Shown one piece after another: positions 47,652 to 56,999 of a stretch of DNA of 64,000 bases; position 1 is the stretch's first letter; the number at the start of each line of letters is the position of its first letter. Made by a program: the position numbers and the translations under genes. The stretch is taken from positions 1,710,001 to 1,774,000 of the forward strand of contig NZ_CP041636.1 of NCBI RefSeq assembly GCF_007197755.1. The letters are read 5' to 3'. This stretch comes from Ferrovibrio terrae (GTDB taxonomy: Bacteria; Pseudomonadota; Alphaproteobacteria; Ferrovibrionales; Ferrovibrionaceae). A model generated the notes under the pieces. The model saw only the letters and a program-made list of their open reading frames with translations. It was not told the DNA's origin and did no database searches.

Positions 47652-49967
47652 ATGCCGCAGGTCAGTACAGCAGCGTCCGCGCGTCCCGTTGCTTTCCTGG
47701 CGCTCTGCGCCGCCTTCTTCCTCTCCGGTTTCGCCGCGCTGATCGATCAGATCGTCTGGCAGCGCATGCTCGGCCTGTTCGCCGGCTCCGATGCGGTGAC
47801 GGCCGCGCTGGTGGTGGGCGCGTTCCTGCTCGGCCTCGGTCTCGGCAGCCTGGTTGCTGGCCTGGTTACCGACCGGCTCGGCATGCGCGCCGCCCTCATC
47901 GGCTTCGTGCTCTGCGAAATCGGCATCGGTGTGTTTGCGCTGTGCAGCCGCGTCTTCCTCTATGATTTCGTCGTGCAGGTGATCGGCCCGCTGGTGCCCA
48001 GTCGCTGGGGCATCTTCGCCGTCTGCTTCGCCGGCGTTCTGATTCCCACCGTACTGATGGGCGCATCGCTGCCGCTGCTGACCAAAGCCGCGATCAACTC
48101 GCTGGCCGATGCCGCCCCCCGCATCGGCTGGCTATACGGTCTCAACACGCTGGGTGCGGGGTTGGGTGCGCTGCTTGGTGGCTGGTGGCTGATCGGCACG
48201 CTGGGCTATGAGCACAGTTTGCAGGTCGCTGCGCTCTTCAATCTGATCGCTGCAGGTATCGGCCTGGTGCTGTGGCGCCGGGATGCCGCGCCGGCACTAC
48301 AGCCCGCTGCAGCTGATGAAAAATATGCGCAGCCGGCCGGCAACTTCGGTTTCCCCACCTGGGCCATACTGGTCTTTGTCTCGGGCTTCGCCATCGTCGC
48401 GCTCGAAATCCTGTGGGTGCGCGTCGCCGGCGTGATCGCGCAATACACCGCCTACAGCTTCGCCACCATCCTCGGCACTTTCCTGCTGGCCGATGGCCTC
48501 GGCATGGTGCTCGGCGCGGTCTGGCTCAAGCGTCTGAAAGATACGCGCGCCGCCTTCTTCGCCGTGCAGGCGCTCGCCACGCTCTATGCGCTGGCCTCGA
48601 TCTGGCTCGTCTATGCGCTGGCCGGCTCCGACTGGTGGGAAACGCTGCTCGCCACCGAAGTCACACGGCATTACGGCCTGTCGCTGGCGGCGGCCTTGCT
48701 GGTCACCGTGCTGCTGGTCGCGCCGCCCTCGCTGCTGCTCGGTATCTCTTTCCCGCTGGCACAGCAGGCGGTGCAGACCGATCTCAGCACCATCGGCTGG
48801 CGCGTGGCGGCCGTGCAGGTGGCGAATATCCTCGGCAACGCGGCCGGCAGCCTCGCCACCGGGCTGGTCGCGCTGCACTGGCTCGGCACGGCTGGCACGC
48901 TGAAACTGATCGCATTGCTGGCGGTGGCGCTGCTGCTGTTCTGGAGTCTGTCGGCCTGGCGCGAACGTCTGCCGTCGGCTGCCGGTATGGCGGGCGCGCT
49001 GGCGGGTGTGCTGGCCATCGTCGTGATCGCCTTTCCCGGCAACGCACAATTCTGGGCGCGCCTGCATCAGGCCGCCGAAGAGCACGAAATCCTGGTGGCC
49101 GAAGATCGCTCGGGGTTGGCGCTGTTCCGCCTCAACGAAGCCGGCGGTGCCAGTCCCTTCTTCATCCAGGGCTTCACGCAGTCGAAGTGGCCTTTCCTGA
49201 TCGAACACGCCTTCCTCGGCGCCGTCGGTCCGCTGCTGCATGATGATCCGAAGGACGTGCTGGTGATCGGCTCGGGCAGTGGCGGCACGCCATTCGGCGC
49301 CGGTGTCAATCCCGCCACCGAACGCGTGCGCGTGGTCGAACTGGTCGGGCCGGTGTTCGATGTACTGCGAAAATTCGCCGCGCGTGAGCCGGACTCCGCC
49401 ATCGCGGGCATTCTGCGCGACCCGCGCTATGAATTCGTGGTCGGCGACGGTCGCCGCGCGATCTTCGCCGCCGCGCGGAAATACGACGTGATCCAGGCCG
49501 ATGCGATCCTGCCGGAATCGTCGCACAGCGGCCTGCTGTATTCACAGGAATTCATGCAGCTGGTGCTGGCCGCACTGGATGATGACGGCATCTATGTGCA
49601 ATGGGGGCCGACGGCGCGCAGCGTGGCGACGTTTACGGCGGTCTTCCCGCATGTCGCGATGCTGCAGCCTTTCCCGGTGCTGATCGGTTCACGCCAGCCG
49701 GTGCAGCTCGATCATGCGCGTCTTGCCAAAGTATTCGGTTCGCCGGACACCCAGACGCATTTCGCCACCGCCGGCATCGACACGGCCTCGGCCAGCCGCC
49801 TGTTCCAGGATGCCATCCTGCGCGACCCGGTTTCATCGGGCGCAAGTGTGAAAGGGGCGGGGCTGATCAACATCGATCTGTTCCCGCGTGATGAATATTA
49901 CATCAACAACCGCCTGCGCGCGGCGACGGTGACTCCGCAGGGTACTGGGGCGAAACCTGGTACCTGA
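47652..49967 (+). CDS. Fused multi-pass membrane / spermidine-synthase-like protein
   Basis: 771 aa from the ATG at 47652. About 14 membrane helices (residues 10-485), then a PABS-type aminopropyltransferase fold (about 500-760). The SAM loop reads VLVIGSGSGGTPFG (normally GGGDGG), and the catalytic Asp region is IQADAILPESSHSGLLYSQEF, in which the second acidic residue of DxxxDP is replaced. It is therefore probably not a true spermidine synthase. Similar fusions are found widely in bacteria and are of unknown function. Confidence 0.8.
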   Translation: MPQVSTAASARPVAFLALCAAFFLSGFAALIDQIVWQRMLGLFAGSDAVTAALVVGAFLLGLGLGSLVAGLVTDRLGMRAALIGFVLCEIGIGVFALCSRVFLYDFVVQVIGPLVPSRWGIFAVCFAGVLIPTVLMGASLPLLTKAAINSLADAAPRIGWLYGLNTLGAGLGALLGGWWLIGTLGYEHSLQVAALFNLIAAGIGLVLWRRDAAPALQPAAADEKYAQPAGNFGFPTWAILVFVSGFAIVALEILWVRVAGVIAQYTAYSFATILGTFLLADGLGMVLGAVWLKRLKDTRAAFFAVQALATLYALASIWLVYALAGSDWWETLLATEVTRHYGLSLAAALLVTVLLVAPPSLLLGISFPLAQQAVQTDLSTIGWRVAAVQVANILGNAAGSLATGLVALHWLGTAGTLKLIALLAVALLLFWSLSAWRERLPSAAGMAGALAGVLAIVVIAFPGNAQFWARLHQAAEEHEILVAEDRSGLALFRLNEAGGASPFFIQGFTQSKWPFLIEHAFLGAVGPLLHDDPKDVLVIGSGSGGTPFGAGVNPATERVRVVELVGPVFDVLRKFAAREPDSAIAGILRDPRYEFVVGDGRRAIFAAARKYDVIQADAILPESSHSGLLYSQEFMQLVLAALDDDGIYVQWGPTARSVATFTAVFPHVAMLQPFPVLIGSRQPVQLDHARLAKVFGSPDTQTHFATAGIDTASASRLFQDAILRDPVSSGASVKGAGLINIDLFPRDEYYINNRLRAATVTPQGTGAKPGT

Positions 49968-50024
49968 GGGTATTTCGCGGGGGGTGGCTGGTTTCCGCGC
50001 CCTTGCCGCGATAGATTTGCATCT

Positions 50025-50765
50025 ATGCCAGATCGACAGCGCACACTCATCCTCACCGGCGCCAGCCGTGGTATCGGTCATGCCACCGTGAAACGCTTCT
50101 CCGCCGCGGGCTGGAGGGTCTTCACCGTGTCGCGGCAGCCCTTCTCGGAACATTGCCCCTGGGAGGGCGGCGCCGAGAGCCATGTGCAGATGGATCTCAA
50201 CGATATTTCCACCCTGCCGGCGACGATTGCCGATCTGAAAAAGCGCCTGCCCGACGGCAAGCTGGACGCCCTGGTCAACAATGCGGCGATCTCGCCCAAA
50301 GGCGCGGGCGGCTCGCGCATGGGCGTGCTGGACACCGATCTCGCGGCGCTGATGCATGTCTATAACGTCAACCTGTTCTCGGTGGCCCTGCTGGCCAAGG
50401 GCCTGTTCGACGAGCTGAAGGCGGCGCAGGGTTCGATCGTCAATGTCACCTCGATTGCCGGCAGTCGCGTGCATCCCTTCGCCGGCATGGCCTATGCCAC
50501 CTCGAAGGCGGCGCTGGCCGCGCTGACCCGTGAAATGGCCTGGGAATTCGGGCCGCATGACGTGCGGGTGAATGCGATTGCCCCGGGCGAGATCGATACC
50601 TCCATCCTGTCGCCCGGCACCGACGAGATCGTGCGCCGCGATATCCCGATGCACCGTCTGGGCAAGCCGGAGGAGGTCGCTTCTACGATCTATTTCCTCT
50701 GTACACAGACTTCTTCCTATGTGAATGGCGCCGAAATCCACATCAACGGCGGCCAACACGTCTGA
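50025..50765 (+). CDS. Short-chain dehydrogenase/reductase
   Basis: 246 aa. Rossmann TGASRGIG (11-18), NNAAIS (85-90), Ser143 and YATSK (Tyr157, Lys161), and the PGEIDTSI segment are the classical SDR features; cofactor NAD(P). Substrate unknown. It lies 102 bp before coaBC, so they may or may not share a transcript. Confidence 0.88.
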   Translation: MPDRQRTLILTGASRGIGHATVKRFSAAGWRVFTVSRQPFSEHCPWEGGAESHVQMDLNDISTLPATIADLKKRLPDGKLDALVNNAAISPKGAGGSRMGVLDTDLAALMHVYNVNLFSVALLAKGLFDELKAAQGSIVNVTSIAGSRVHPFAGMAYATSKAALAALTREMAWEFGPHDVRVNAIAPGEIDTSILSPGTDEIVRRDIPMHRLGKPEEVASTIYFLCTQTSSYVNGAEIHINGGQHV

Positions 50766-50866
50766 AATTACCCCCGAAGCCTTGTAGTTTCTGCTCAGGT
50801 GGATTAACTTGAAGCACATTCAGCTTGCGTGGTATTCCGCCCGCAGCTGAGGTGAGGGTGGAGACG

Positions 50867-52177
50867 ATGCTCAAGGGCAAGCGAATCCTGCTGGTGGTGT
50901 CTGGCGGTATTGCCGCCTTCAAGGTGCCGGACCTGATCCGGCGCCTGGCCGAGCGCGGCGTGAGCGTGCGCTGTGCCATGACCAGGGCGGCCGAGCAGTT
51001 CGTCACCCCGCTGACGCTCGCCTCGCTGTCGGGCGAAAAGGTCTCCACCGATATCTTCTCGCTGACCGACGAAGCCGAGATGGGCCATATCGAGCTGTCG
51101 CGCGATGCCGATCTGGTCGTGGTCGCGCCGGCCACCGCCAATATCCTCGCCCGCATGGCGAACGGCCATGCCGATGATCTGGCGACGACCCTGCTGCTGG
51201 CCACCGACAAGCCGGTGCTGGTCGCGCCGGCGATGAATGTCCGCATGTGGTATCACCCGGCCACGCAACGCAATGTCGAACGGCTCAAGGCTGACGGCGT
51301 CGACTTCATCGGGCCGAACGAAGGCGAGATGGCCTGCGGCGAATACGGCCCCGGCCGCATGTCCGAACCGCTGGAGATCGTCGCCGCCATCGAGGCGCAG
51401 TTCGGCAAGCCGCTGCCGAAGCATCTGACGCTGGTGCAGTCGCGCCCCGCCCAAAAGGAGAGCGGCGCGGCCATCACGCCGCTCAAGCAGGATCTCAAAG
51501 GCCGCCGCGCCATCGTGACCTCCGGTCCGACGCATGAGCCGATAGATCCGGTGCGCTATATCGCCAATCGTTCGTCGGGCAAGCAGGGCCATGCGATTGC
51601 CGCAGCCTTGGCGGCGCGCGGCGCGGAGGTGACGCTGGTGACCGGGCCTGTCACGCTGCCCGATCCGCCGGGCGTCAGGACCGTGCATGTCGAAGCGGCG
51701 CGCGACATGTTCTCGGCCTGCTTCCTCGATCTTCCCGTCGATATTTTCGTGGCAGCCGCCGCCGTCGCCGACTGGCGTGTGGCGGTCGAGGCGCCGCAGA
51801 AGCTGAAAAAGTCCGGCGACCTGCCGCCGGTGCTGAAGCTGGCGGAGAACCCCGATATCCTGCGTGCGATCAGCACCACCGATGCCAAGCGACGGCCTGC
51901 TCTCGTCGTGGGATTTGCCGCCGAGACCGAAAATGTGGTCGCGCATGCGCAGAAGAAGCTCAGCAGCAAGGGCTGCGACTGGATTCTCGCCAATGACGTG
52001 TCGGAAGGCACACAGACCTTTGGCGGCGACAGCAATGCCGTGCATCTGGTGACGGCCAATGCGGTGGAAGACTGGCCGCGCATGAGCAAGACCGAAGTGG
52101 CCGCGCGGCTGGCCGAACGCATCGCCGCCGCCTTCAACGAAGACACAACGAAGAAAAATCTCAAGAAAGGTTCGTGA
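50867..52177 (+). CDS. coaBC: Bifunctional phosphopantothenoylcysteine decarboxylase/ligase
   Basis: 436 aa from the ATG at 50867 with GGAG upstream (a TTG at 50825 is further out). CoaC half: [30 protein letters not shown], and [16 protein letters not shown]. CoaB half: [20 protein letters not shown], and FAAETEN. It makes 4'-phosphopantetheine in coenzyme A synthesis. It overlaps dut by 1-4 bp. Confidence 0.95.
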   Translation: MLKGKRILLVVSGGIAAFKVPDLIRRLAERGVSVRCAMTRAAEQFVTPLTLASLSGEKVSTDIFSLTDEAEMGHIELSRDADLVVVAPATANILARMANGHADDLATTLLLATDKPVLVAPAMNVRMWYHPATQRNVERLKADGVDFIGPNEGEMACGEYGPGRMSEPLEIVAAIEAQFGKPLPKHLTLVQSRPAQKESGAAITPLKQDLKGRRAIVTSGPTHEPIDPVRYIANRSSGKQGHAIAAALAARGAEVTLVTGPVTLPDPPGVRTVHVEAARDMFSACFLDLPVDIFVAAAAVADWRVAVEAPQKLKKSGDLPPVLKLAENPDILRAISTTDAKRRPALVVGFAAETENVVAHAQKKLSSKGCDWILANDVSEGTQTFGGDSNAVHLVTANAVEDWPRMSKTEVAARLAERIAAAFNEDTTKKNLKKGS

Positions 52178-52662
52178 TGACCCGTCCGGTTCCCCTGCAT
52201 GTGCCGATCAAGCAGCTGCCGCATGGCGCCGACCTGCCGTTGCCGGCCTATGCCACGCAGGACGCCGCCGGTTTCGACCTGCTCGCCGCCGTCGCCGAAC
52301 CGGTGACGCTGAAGCCCGGTGAACGCAAGCTGGTCCCGACCGGCCTGAGCATTGCCGTGCCGCCCGGTTTCGAGGCGCAAGTGCGCCCGCGCTCGGGCCT
52401 CGCACTGAAACAGGGCATTACCGTGCTCAATTCGCCCGGCACCATCGATGCCGATTATCGCGGCGAGGTAGGCGTGATCCTGATCAATCACGGCGATGCG
52501 CCCTTCACCATCAATCGTGGCGAACGCATCGCGCAGATGATTGTCGCCGCCTACAGCCGCGTGGAATGGGTGCCGGTCGCCGACCTGCCCGAGACCGCGC
52601 GCGGCACCGGCGGCTTTGGTTCTACCGGCGTTGCGACGCCCAAGACTGCAGCAGGAGACTGA
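52177..52662 (+). CDS. dut: dUTP diphosphatase
   Basis: 161 aa from the ATG at 52177, which overlaps the coaBC stop by one base; a GTG at 52174 gives an extra Met. The five dUTPase motifs are [43 protein letters not shown], and [10 protein letters not shown]. It removes dUTP and supplies dUMP. coaBC-dut is a common pair. Confidence 0.95.
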   Translation: MTRPVPLHVPIKQLPHGADLPLPAYATQDAAGFDLLAAVAEPVTLKPGERKLVPTGLSIAVPPGFEAQVRPRSGLALKQGITVLNSPGTIDADYRGEVGVILINHGDAPFTINRGERIAQMIVAAYSRVEWVPVADLPETARGTGGFGSTGVATPKTAAGD

Positions 52663-52665
52663 GCC

Positions 52666-53118
52666 ATGTTGAAGTGTACGCGGCGCACCATGCATGCGCT
52701 GGAGGCGGTGGTGGATATTGCGTTCCATGCGCGGCCTGAACCGGTCCAGTCAAAGGATATCGCCGAGCGGCAGAATGTGCCGCAGCGCTATCTCGAACAG
52801 GTGATGCAGCATCTGGTGCGCAATGGCGTGCTGAAGGGCGTGCGCGGCCCGCGCGGCGGCTACACGCTGGCGCGTGAACGTCGCCGCATCACGGTGGGCG
52901 AGGTGGTGCGCATCGTGTCGGAACTGGATGCCGATGGCGAGGAGGATTTCTCCGCCGGCTCCGAACTCGGCAAGCGCACGGTGCAGCCGATCTGGGAAGA
53001 ATGCCAGGCCGCCATCCTGGCGCGTATCGACAAGATCACGCTCGACGACCTGTGCGCCCGTGCCGAGACCAGCGGTTTCGCGGCCCAGCTCGAAGGCGCC
53101 GACAATTTCGCCATCTGA
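52666..53118 (+). CDS. Rrf2-family transcriptional regulator (CymR-like)
   Basis: 150 aa. Winged helix with MHALEAVVDIAFHARPEPV, IAERQNVPQRYLEQVMQHL and GVRGPRGGYTLARE, the Rrf2 signature. It has no Fe-S cysteine triad (only Cys4, a Cys near 114 and one near 133), so it resembles CymR, which senses cysteine synthase status. It lies 125 bp before cysK, which supports control of cysteine synthesis. Confidence 0.85.
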   Translation: MLKCTRRTMHALEAVVDIAFHARPEPVQSKDIAERQNVPQRYLEQVMQHLVRNGVLKGVRGPRGGYTLARERRRITVGEVVRIVSELDADGEEDFSAGSELGKRTVQPIWEECQAAILARIDKITLDDLCARAETSGFAAQLEGADNFAI

Positions 53119-53131
53119 ATTTTTTATACCT

Positions 53132-53220
53132 CGTCATTCCCGCCCAGGAACGGTTCGTTGGCGGGCATCCCATTTTTAGAAAACGAAAGAATGGGATGCC
53201 GGATCAAGTCCGGTATGACG
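53132..53220. repeat. Palindromic intergenic repeat between Rrf2 gene and cysK
   Basis: Starts CGTCATTCCCG and ends CCGGTATGACG. Inside are GGCATCCCATT/AATGGGATGCC (53164-53200) and CCGGA/TCCGG (53199-53213). This architecture resembles the dispersed palindromic elements common in alphaproteobacterial genomes. It may fold as RNA between the two genes. Confidence 0.6.
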
Positions 53221-53242
53221 TAAGAAAGAGATCGGAGACGCC

Positions 53243-54214
53243 ATGACCGAAGCCAAGAATCCGCATTTCAACCCGCCGCGCGGCAAAGTGTATGACTCGA
53301 TCGTCGACACCATCGGGGCCACGCCGCTGGTGCGCATCAATCGTCTGGCGAAAGAGTCCGGCGCGCGCGCCGAGCTGCTGGCCAAGCTGGAATTCTTCAA
53401 TCCGCTGAATTCGGTGAAGGATCGTATCGGCATTGCCATGATCGAGGCGATGGAGCAGGCCGGCAAGCTGAAGGCCGGCGCCACCATCGTCGAACCGACC
53501 TCGGGCAATACCGGCATCGCGCTCGCCTTCGTCGCCGCCGCCAAGGGCTATCGCCTGATCCTGGTGATGCCGGAAAGCATGTCGATGGAACGCCGCAAGA
53601 TGCTGCGCTTCCTCGGCGCCGAACTTGAGCTGACGCCGCCGGGCTTGGGGATGAAGGGCGCGCTGGCGCGTGCCGATGAACTGCTGAAGGAAATTCCCGG
53701 CAGCGTGATGCCGCAGCAGTTCGAGAATCCGGCCAATCCGGACATTCATCGCAAAAGCACGGCGGAAGAAATCTGGGTCGATACGGCGGGCAAGGTCGAT
53801 GTGGTCATCTCCGGCGTCGGCACCGGCGGCACGCTGACCGGCGTGGGCAGCGTGCTGAAATCGCGAAAACCGTCCGTGCGCATGATCGCGGTCGAGCCGG
53901 AAGACAGCCCGGTGATTTCCGGCGGCAAGGCCGGCCCGCACAAGATCCAGGGCATTGGCGCCGGCTTCATCCCGGGCAACCTGGATACCAGCCTGATCGA
54001 CGAGATCGTCACCATCGGCAACGAAACCGCTTTCGAGACCTCGCGCCGCCTCGCGCGGCTGGAGGGCATTCCCGCCGGCATCTCGTCGGGCGCTGCGATC
54101 GCCGCCGGCCTTGAAGTCGCGGCGCGGCCGGGCATGGAAGGCAAGACGGTGGTGGTGATCATTCCGTCGTTTGCCGAACGCTATCTCTCCACGGCGCTGT
54201 TCGACGGTCTGTAA
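53243..54214 (+). CDS. cysK: Cysteine synthase A
   Basis: 323 aa. PLP lysine Lys59 in [23 protein letters not shown] for the substrate loop, and [12 protein letters not shown] for the phosphate. It makes cysteine from O-acetylserine and sulfide. GGAGACG ribosome site upstream. Preceded by an Rrf2 regulator that may control it and followed 5 bp later by moeB, so a sulfur-related run is likely. Confidence 0.95.
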   Translation: MTEAKNPHFNPPRGKVYDSIVDTIGATPLVRINRLAKESGARAELLAKLEFFNPLNSVKDRIGIAMIEAMEQAGKLKAGATIVEPTSGNTGIALAFVAAAKGYRLILVMPESMSMERRKMLRFLGAELELTPPGLGMKGALARADELLKEIPGSVMPQQFENPANPDIHRKSTAEEIWVDTAGKVDVVISGVGTGGTLTGVGSVLKSRKPSVRMIAVEPEDSPVISGGKAGPHKIQGIGAGFIPGNLDTSLIDEIVTIGNETAFETSRRLARLEGIPAGISSGAAIAAGLEVAARPGMEGKTVVVIIPSFAERYLSTALFDGL

Positions 54215-54219
54215 TATCC

Positions 54220-54978
54220 GTGTTTGGCCCGGACGAACTGGAGCGCTATTCCCGGCATATCATTCTGCCGGAAATCGGCGGCGCGGGTCAGCAGACGCTG
54301 AAAAAAGCGCGCGTGCTGGTGATTGGCGCCGGCGGGCTGGGCTCGCCGCTGCTGCTCTATCTGGCGGCGGCCGGCATCGGCACCATCGGCATCGTCGATG
54401 ACGACACGGTGTCGCTGTCGAATCTGCAACGCCAGGTGTTGCATGGCACCGAGGATATCGGCCGCAGGAAAACCGAAAGCGCCGCCGTCAGCATCGCTGG
54501 CCTCAACCCGCATGTACGCGTGGTCGAGCATACCGAGCGGCTGACGCCGGAGAATGCCGATGCACTGATCGGCGCCTATGACATCATCGCCGACGGCAGC
54601 GACAATTTCGACACGCGCTTCCTGGTCAATGACACCTGCCACAAGCTGAAGAAAACCCTGGTGACGGCGGCGATCCTGCGCTTTGACGGCCAGCTCTCCA
54701 CCTTCAAGGCGTATCGGGGCGAACCGCATCCCTGCTATCGCTGCGTCTTCCCCGAACCGCCGCCGCCCGGCAGCGTGCCGGCCTGTTCCGAAGCCGGCGT
54801 GCTCGGCGCGCTCGGCGGCGTGATGGGCAGCCTGCAGGCGCTGGAGGTCGTGAAGGAACTGCTGGAGCTGGGCGACAGTCTGTCGGGTCGTCTGCTGCTG
54901 TATGATGCCTTGCGCGGCGATGTCCGCACCGTGCGATTGCGCCGCGACCCCCAGTGCCGCACCTGCGGCACAAAGTAG
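54220..54978 (+). CDS. moeB: MoeB/ThiF-type sulfur-carrier adenylyltransferase
   Basis: 252 aa, GTG start 5 bp after cysK. GAGGLGSPLLLYLAAAG is the ATP loop; DDDTVSLSNLQRQVLH, SDNFDTRFLVND and two zinc pairs CYRC and CRTC complete the family. It activates MoaD- or ThiS-like proteins for molybdopterin or thiamine synthesis. No rhodanese domain. Downstream the last CRTC segment is repeated in DNA after the stop. Confidence 0.9.
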   Translation: MFGPDELERYSRHIILPEIGGAGQQTLKKARVLVIGAGGLGSPLLLYLAAAGIGTIGIVDDDTVSLSNLQRQVLHGTEDIGRRKTESAAVSIAGLNPHVRVVEHTERLTPENADALIGAYDIIADGSDNFDTRFLVNDTCHKLKKTLVTAAILRFDGQLSTFKAYRGEPHPCYRCVFPEPPPPGSVPACSEAGVLGALGGVMGSLQALEVVKELLELGDSLSGRLLLYDALRGDVRTVRLRRDPQCRTCGTK

Positions 54979-55002
54979 AGATCCAGTGCCGCACCTGCGG
55001 CA
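54951..55002 (+). repeat. 20-bp direct repeat spanning the moeB stop
   Basis: CCAGTGCCGCACCTGCGGCA occurs at 54951-54970 (coding for the CRTCGT end) and again at 54983-55002, after the stop. The unit spacing is 32 bp. It looks like a short local duplication of the gene end. Confidence 0.9.
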
Positions 55003-55100
55003 GTATCACGATCTAATCCTGCAGGGCTAAATCACCCGTCGTCGTTGTGGCGTATCCTCCCGGCCAAAGATCAGACTGCGATCAGCAGTCATGGGGGAAC

Positions 55101-55694
55101 ATGCAGGATTATCTGGTGAAGGCGGGCGTCGCAGACGCCGTCGCCCGCGAAGCAACCCTGTCGCCGCCGGGCCGTTGGCCCGATCTGAATGACCCGCGCT
55201 TCATACGCGTGCTGCGGCACTGGGCCGAGTGCCGCCAGGGCGCGATGACACCGCGCAGCGCCATCGACCCCGGTGCAATCCGCGACTGCCTGCCCAATGT
55301 CTGGATCTACCAGTATCTGCCCGAGGAGGACGATTTCATCTGCAGGCTGTCGGGCGAAGCGGTCAACCAGGCCTGGGGCCAGAGCCTGATTGGCAAGCGC
55401 GTCAGCGCGATCATGCCGGAAGCCATCATCGACCGTGTGCAGCTGCTCTATCGCAGCACGCTGCTGATGCCGGCAGTGCAGTTCAGCCGCCGCCGCATCC
55501 TGCCCAACGATGGCGTGGCGCAGAGCGCCGACCGCCTGATCGTGCCGCTGTCGCGCGACGACGGCAGCCCCTACGGGATATTCGGCCTCACGCTCTATTA
55601 CCTCGGCAAGCAGAGCACGTTCGACGATCCGCGCGACATCCAGGGCCACGTCACCCTGTACGACTGCAACACCCTGCCGCCCACCTTCCCCTGA
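55101..55694 (+). CDS. Small PAS-domain protein (PAS_5 family), first of a pair
   Basis: 197 aa from the ATG at 55101 (GGGGGA upstream); an earlier GTG at 55047 is less likely. Core RFIRVLRHWAECRQGAMTPR, DPGAIRDCLPNVWIYQYLPEE, RLSGEAVNQAWGQSLIGKR and LIVPLSRDDG. It belongs to a subtype with the QYLP and VNxAWG signature shared with the next gene and different from the other four family members. Confidence 0.75.
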   Translation: MQDYLVKAGVADAVAREATLSPPGRWPDLNDPRFIRVLRHWAECRQGAMTPRSAIDPGAIRDCLPNVWIYQYLPEEDDFICRLSGEAVNQAWGQSLIGKRVSAIMPEAIIDRVQLLYRSTLLMPAVQFSRRRILPNDGVAQSADRLIVPLSRDDGSPYGIFGLTLYYLGKQSTFDDPRDIQGHVTLYDCNTLPPTFP

Positions 55695-55776
55695 AGGCGC
55701 CGGCCAGAGGGGGTGTCTGTTTTTCAACCCTCAGATGCGTCGACGGCCCCCCTGACCCTCGCTTAGCATTGCCAGC

Positions 55777-56355
55777 ATGGTGGGACAGGCTGGCAATGCG
55801 GGGGCGGCGGAGGGCGCGGTGGCGGAGCCAGGCGTCTGGCCGGTCTTTCGCGATCCGCGTTTCCTCACCCTGCTGCGTCACTGGGCGTCAAATCGCGTCG
55901 GACTGATGATGCCGCGTGCAGTCCTCGATCCCGTCGACATCAAGGCCTGTCTCGCCCATATCTGGCTGGCGCAATACCTGCCGGGCGAGGACAGCTTCGT
56001 CTTCCGCCTGGCCGGCGAGCGGGTCAATGAGGCCTGGGGCGCCAATATCACCGGCAAACGGTCGGAAGAGTTCATGCCCGCGGCCAGCGCCGTTACCGCC
56101 ACGCAGATTTACCGCCGCATCCTGCTCACCCCCGCCGTTCATGTCGGCTATCGCCGCATCGAGCCGGCCGAGCGGCAGGAGAAGGGCGCCGAGCGGCTGG
56201 TGGTCCCGCTGAGTGACGCTGATGGCGGCCCCTGGGGCATCGTCGGCATGTCGCTGTATCACTTTAACCCGGTCACCGAGGCCGACCTGCCGCCCTATGT
56301 CGGGCCCGATGTCACCTATTATCCCTGTGCCGGGCTCCCGTCCGGCAGCCCTTAA
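55777..56355 (+). CDS. Small PAS-domain protein (PAS_5 family), second of a pair
   Basis: 192 aa. Core RFLTLLRHWASNRVGLMMPR, DPVDIKACLAHIWLAQYLPGE, RLAGERVNEAWGANITGKR and LVVPLSDADG. A tandem duplicate of the gene at 55101, 82 bp apart. No effector domain. Stop is followed by 262 bp before atpI with no gene. Confidence 0.75.
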   Translation: MVGQAGNAGAAEGAVAEPGVWPVFRDPRFLTLLRHWASNRVGLMMPRAVLDPVDIKACLAHIWLAQYLPGEDSFVFRLAGERVNEAWGANITGKRSEEFMPAASAVTATQIYRRILLTPAVHVGYRRIEPAERQEKGAERLVVPLSDADGGPWGIVGMSLYHFNPVTEADLPPYVGPDVTYYPCAGLPSGSP

Positions 56356-56617
56356 GCCACATCCGAGTCGACCAGTGCGGCGGATTGTCGCAGCGCAGGG
56401 GTGCTCGGCCAGCCCCCCGCCGGAGCGTATATCGGGGGATCGCGGCTTTCAGGAATAGGTCAGAAAAACCCTAGTCTTGCTAGGGGGTTGATTTGGCACA
56501 TGCGATCAATTCTTAACTAAAACCCACCCGGCTGCCGGCTTGACGCTGACTCACCCTGTTTCTATGGTGCCCGCGCTTTCTGGGGGCGGTCGCCTCTGGC
56601 GCCGGGGGTATTTGTCC
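56356..56617 (+). promoter_or_regulatory. Upstream region of the atp operon
   Basis: Noncoding. A hairpin CCCTAG-TCTTG-CTAGGG (56469-56485) is followed by TTGATT, 17 bases, and TCTTAA, a weak sigma70-like promoter candidate about 100 bases before the atpI ATG at 56618. The hairpin could also act as a terminator for minus-strand transcripts. Confidence 0.25.
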
Positions 56618-56998
56618 ATGGCCGAACAGGAACGACCGACACCAGCAGGCAGCGATGCCGACGATCCGGCGCTCGCCCGGCTCGACCGCGATCTAGAAGC
56701 GGTCCGGGTCAGGAAGGCAGCCGAGGCGGCCTCGCGGCGTCCGGATGCCGATCCCGCGCAGGTGCGGAATCTCGGCAAGGCCTGGTCGCTGGCGATCGAG
56801 ATGGTCGCGGCGGTCGGTGTCTGTGTCTTCATCGGCTGGTGGGTAGACCGCTGGTTCGGGACGGCACCCTGGGGGCTGGTCGGATTTATCCTGCTCGGCA
56901 TTGCCACGGCCATGTGGTCGGCGATCCGGACGGGCATGGCGATGCAGCGCGCGCAGCTCGAAGAGAGTGAGCGCGGCGCAAGGAAAGAAGGGGACTAA
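56618..56998 (+). CDS. atpI: ATP synthase protein I
   Basis: 126 aa from the ATG at 56618; an upstream ATG at 56540 lacks the family pattern. A hydrophilic N-terminus and two membrane helices (LAIEMVAAVGVCVFIGWWV, WGLVGFILLGIATAMW) match AtpI, the assembly factor for the c-ring. It is 1 bp before atpB, so translation is coupled. Confidence 0.85.
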   Translation: MAEQERPTPAGSDADDPALARLDRDLEAVRVRKAAEAASRRPDADPAQVRNLGKAWSLAIEMVAAVGVCVFIGWWVDRWFGTAPWGLVGFILLGIATAMWSAIRTGMAMQRAQLEESERGARKEGD

Positions 56999-56999
56999 C

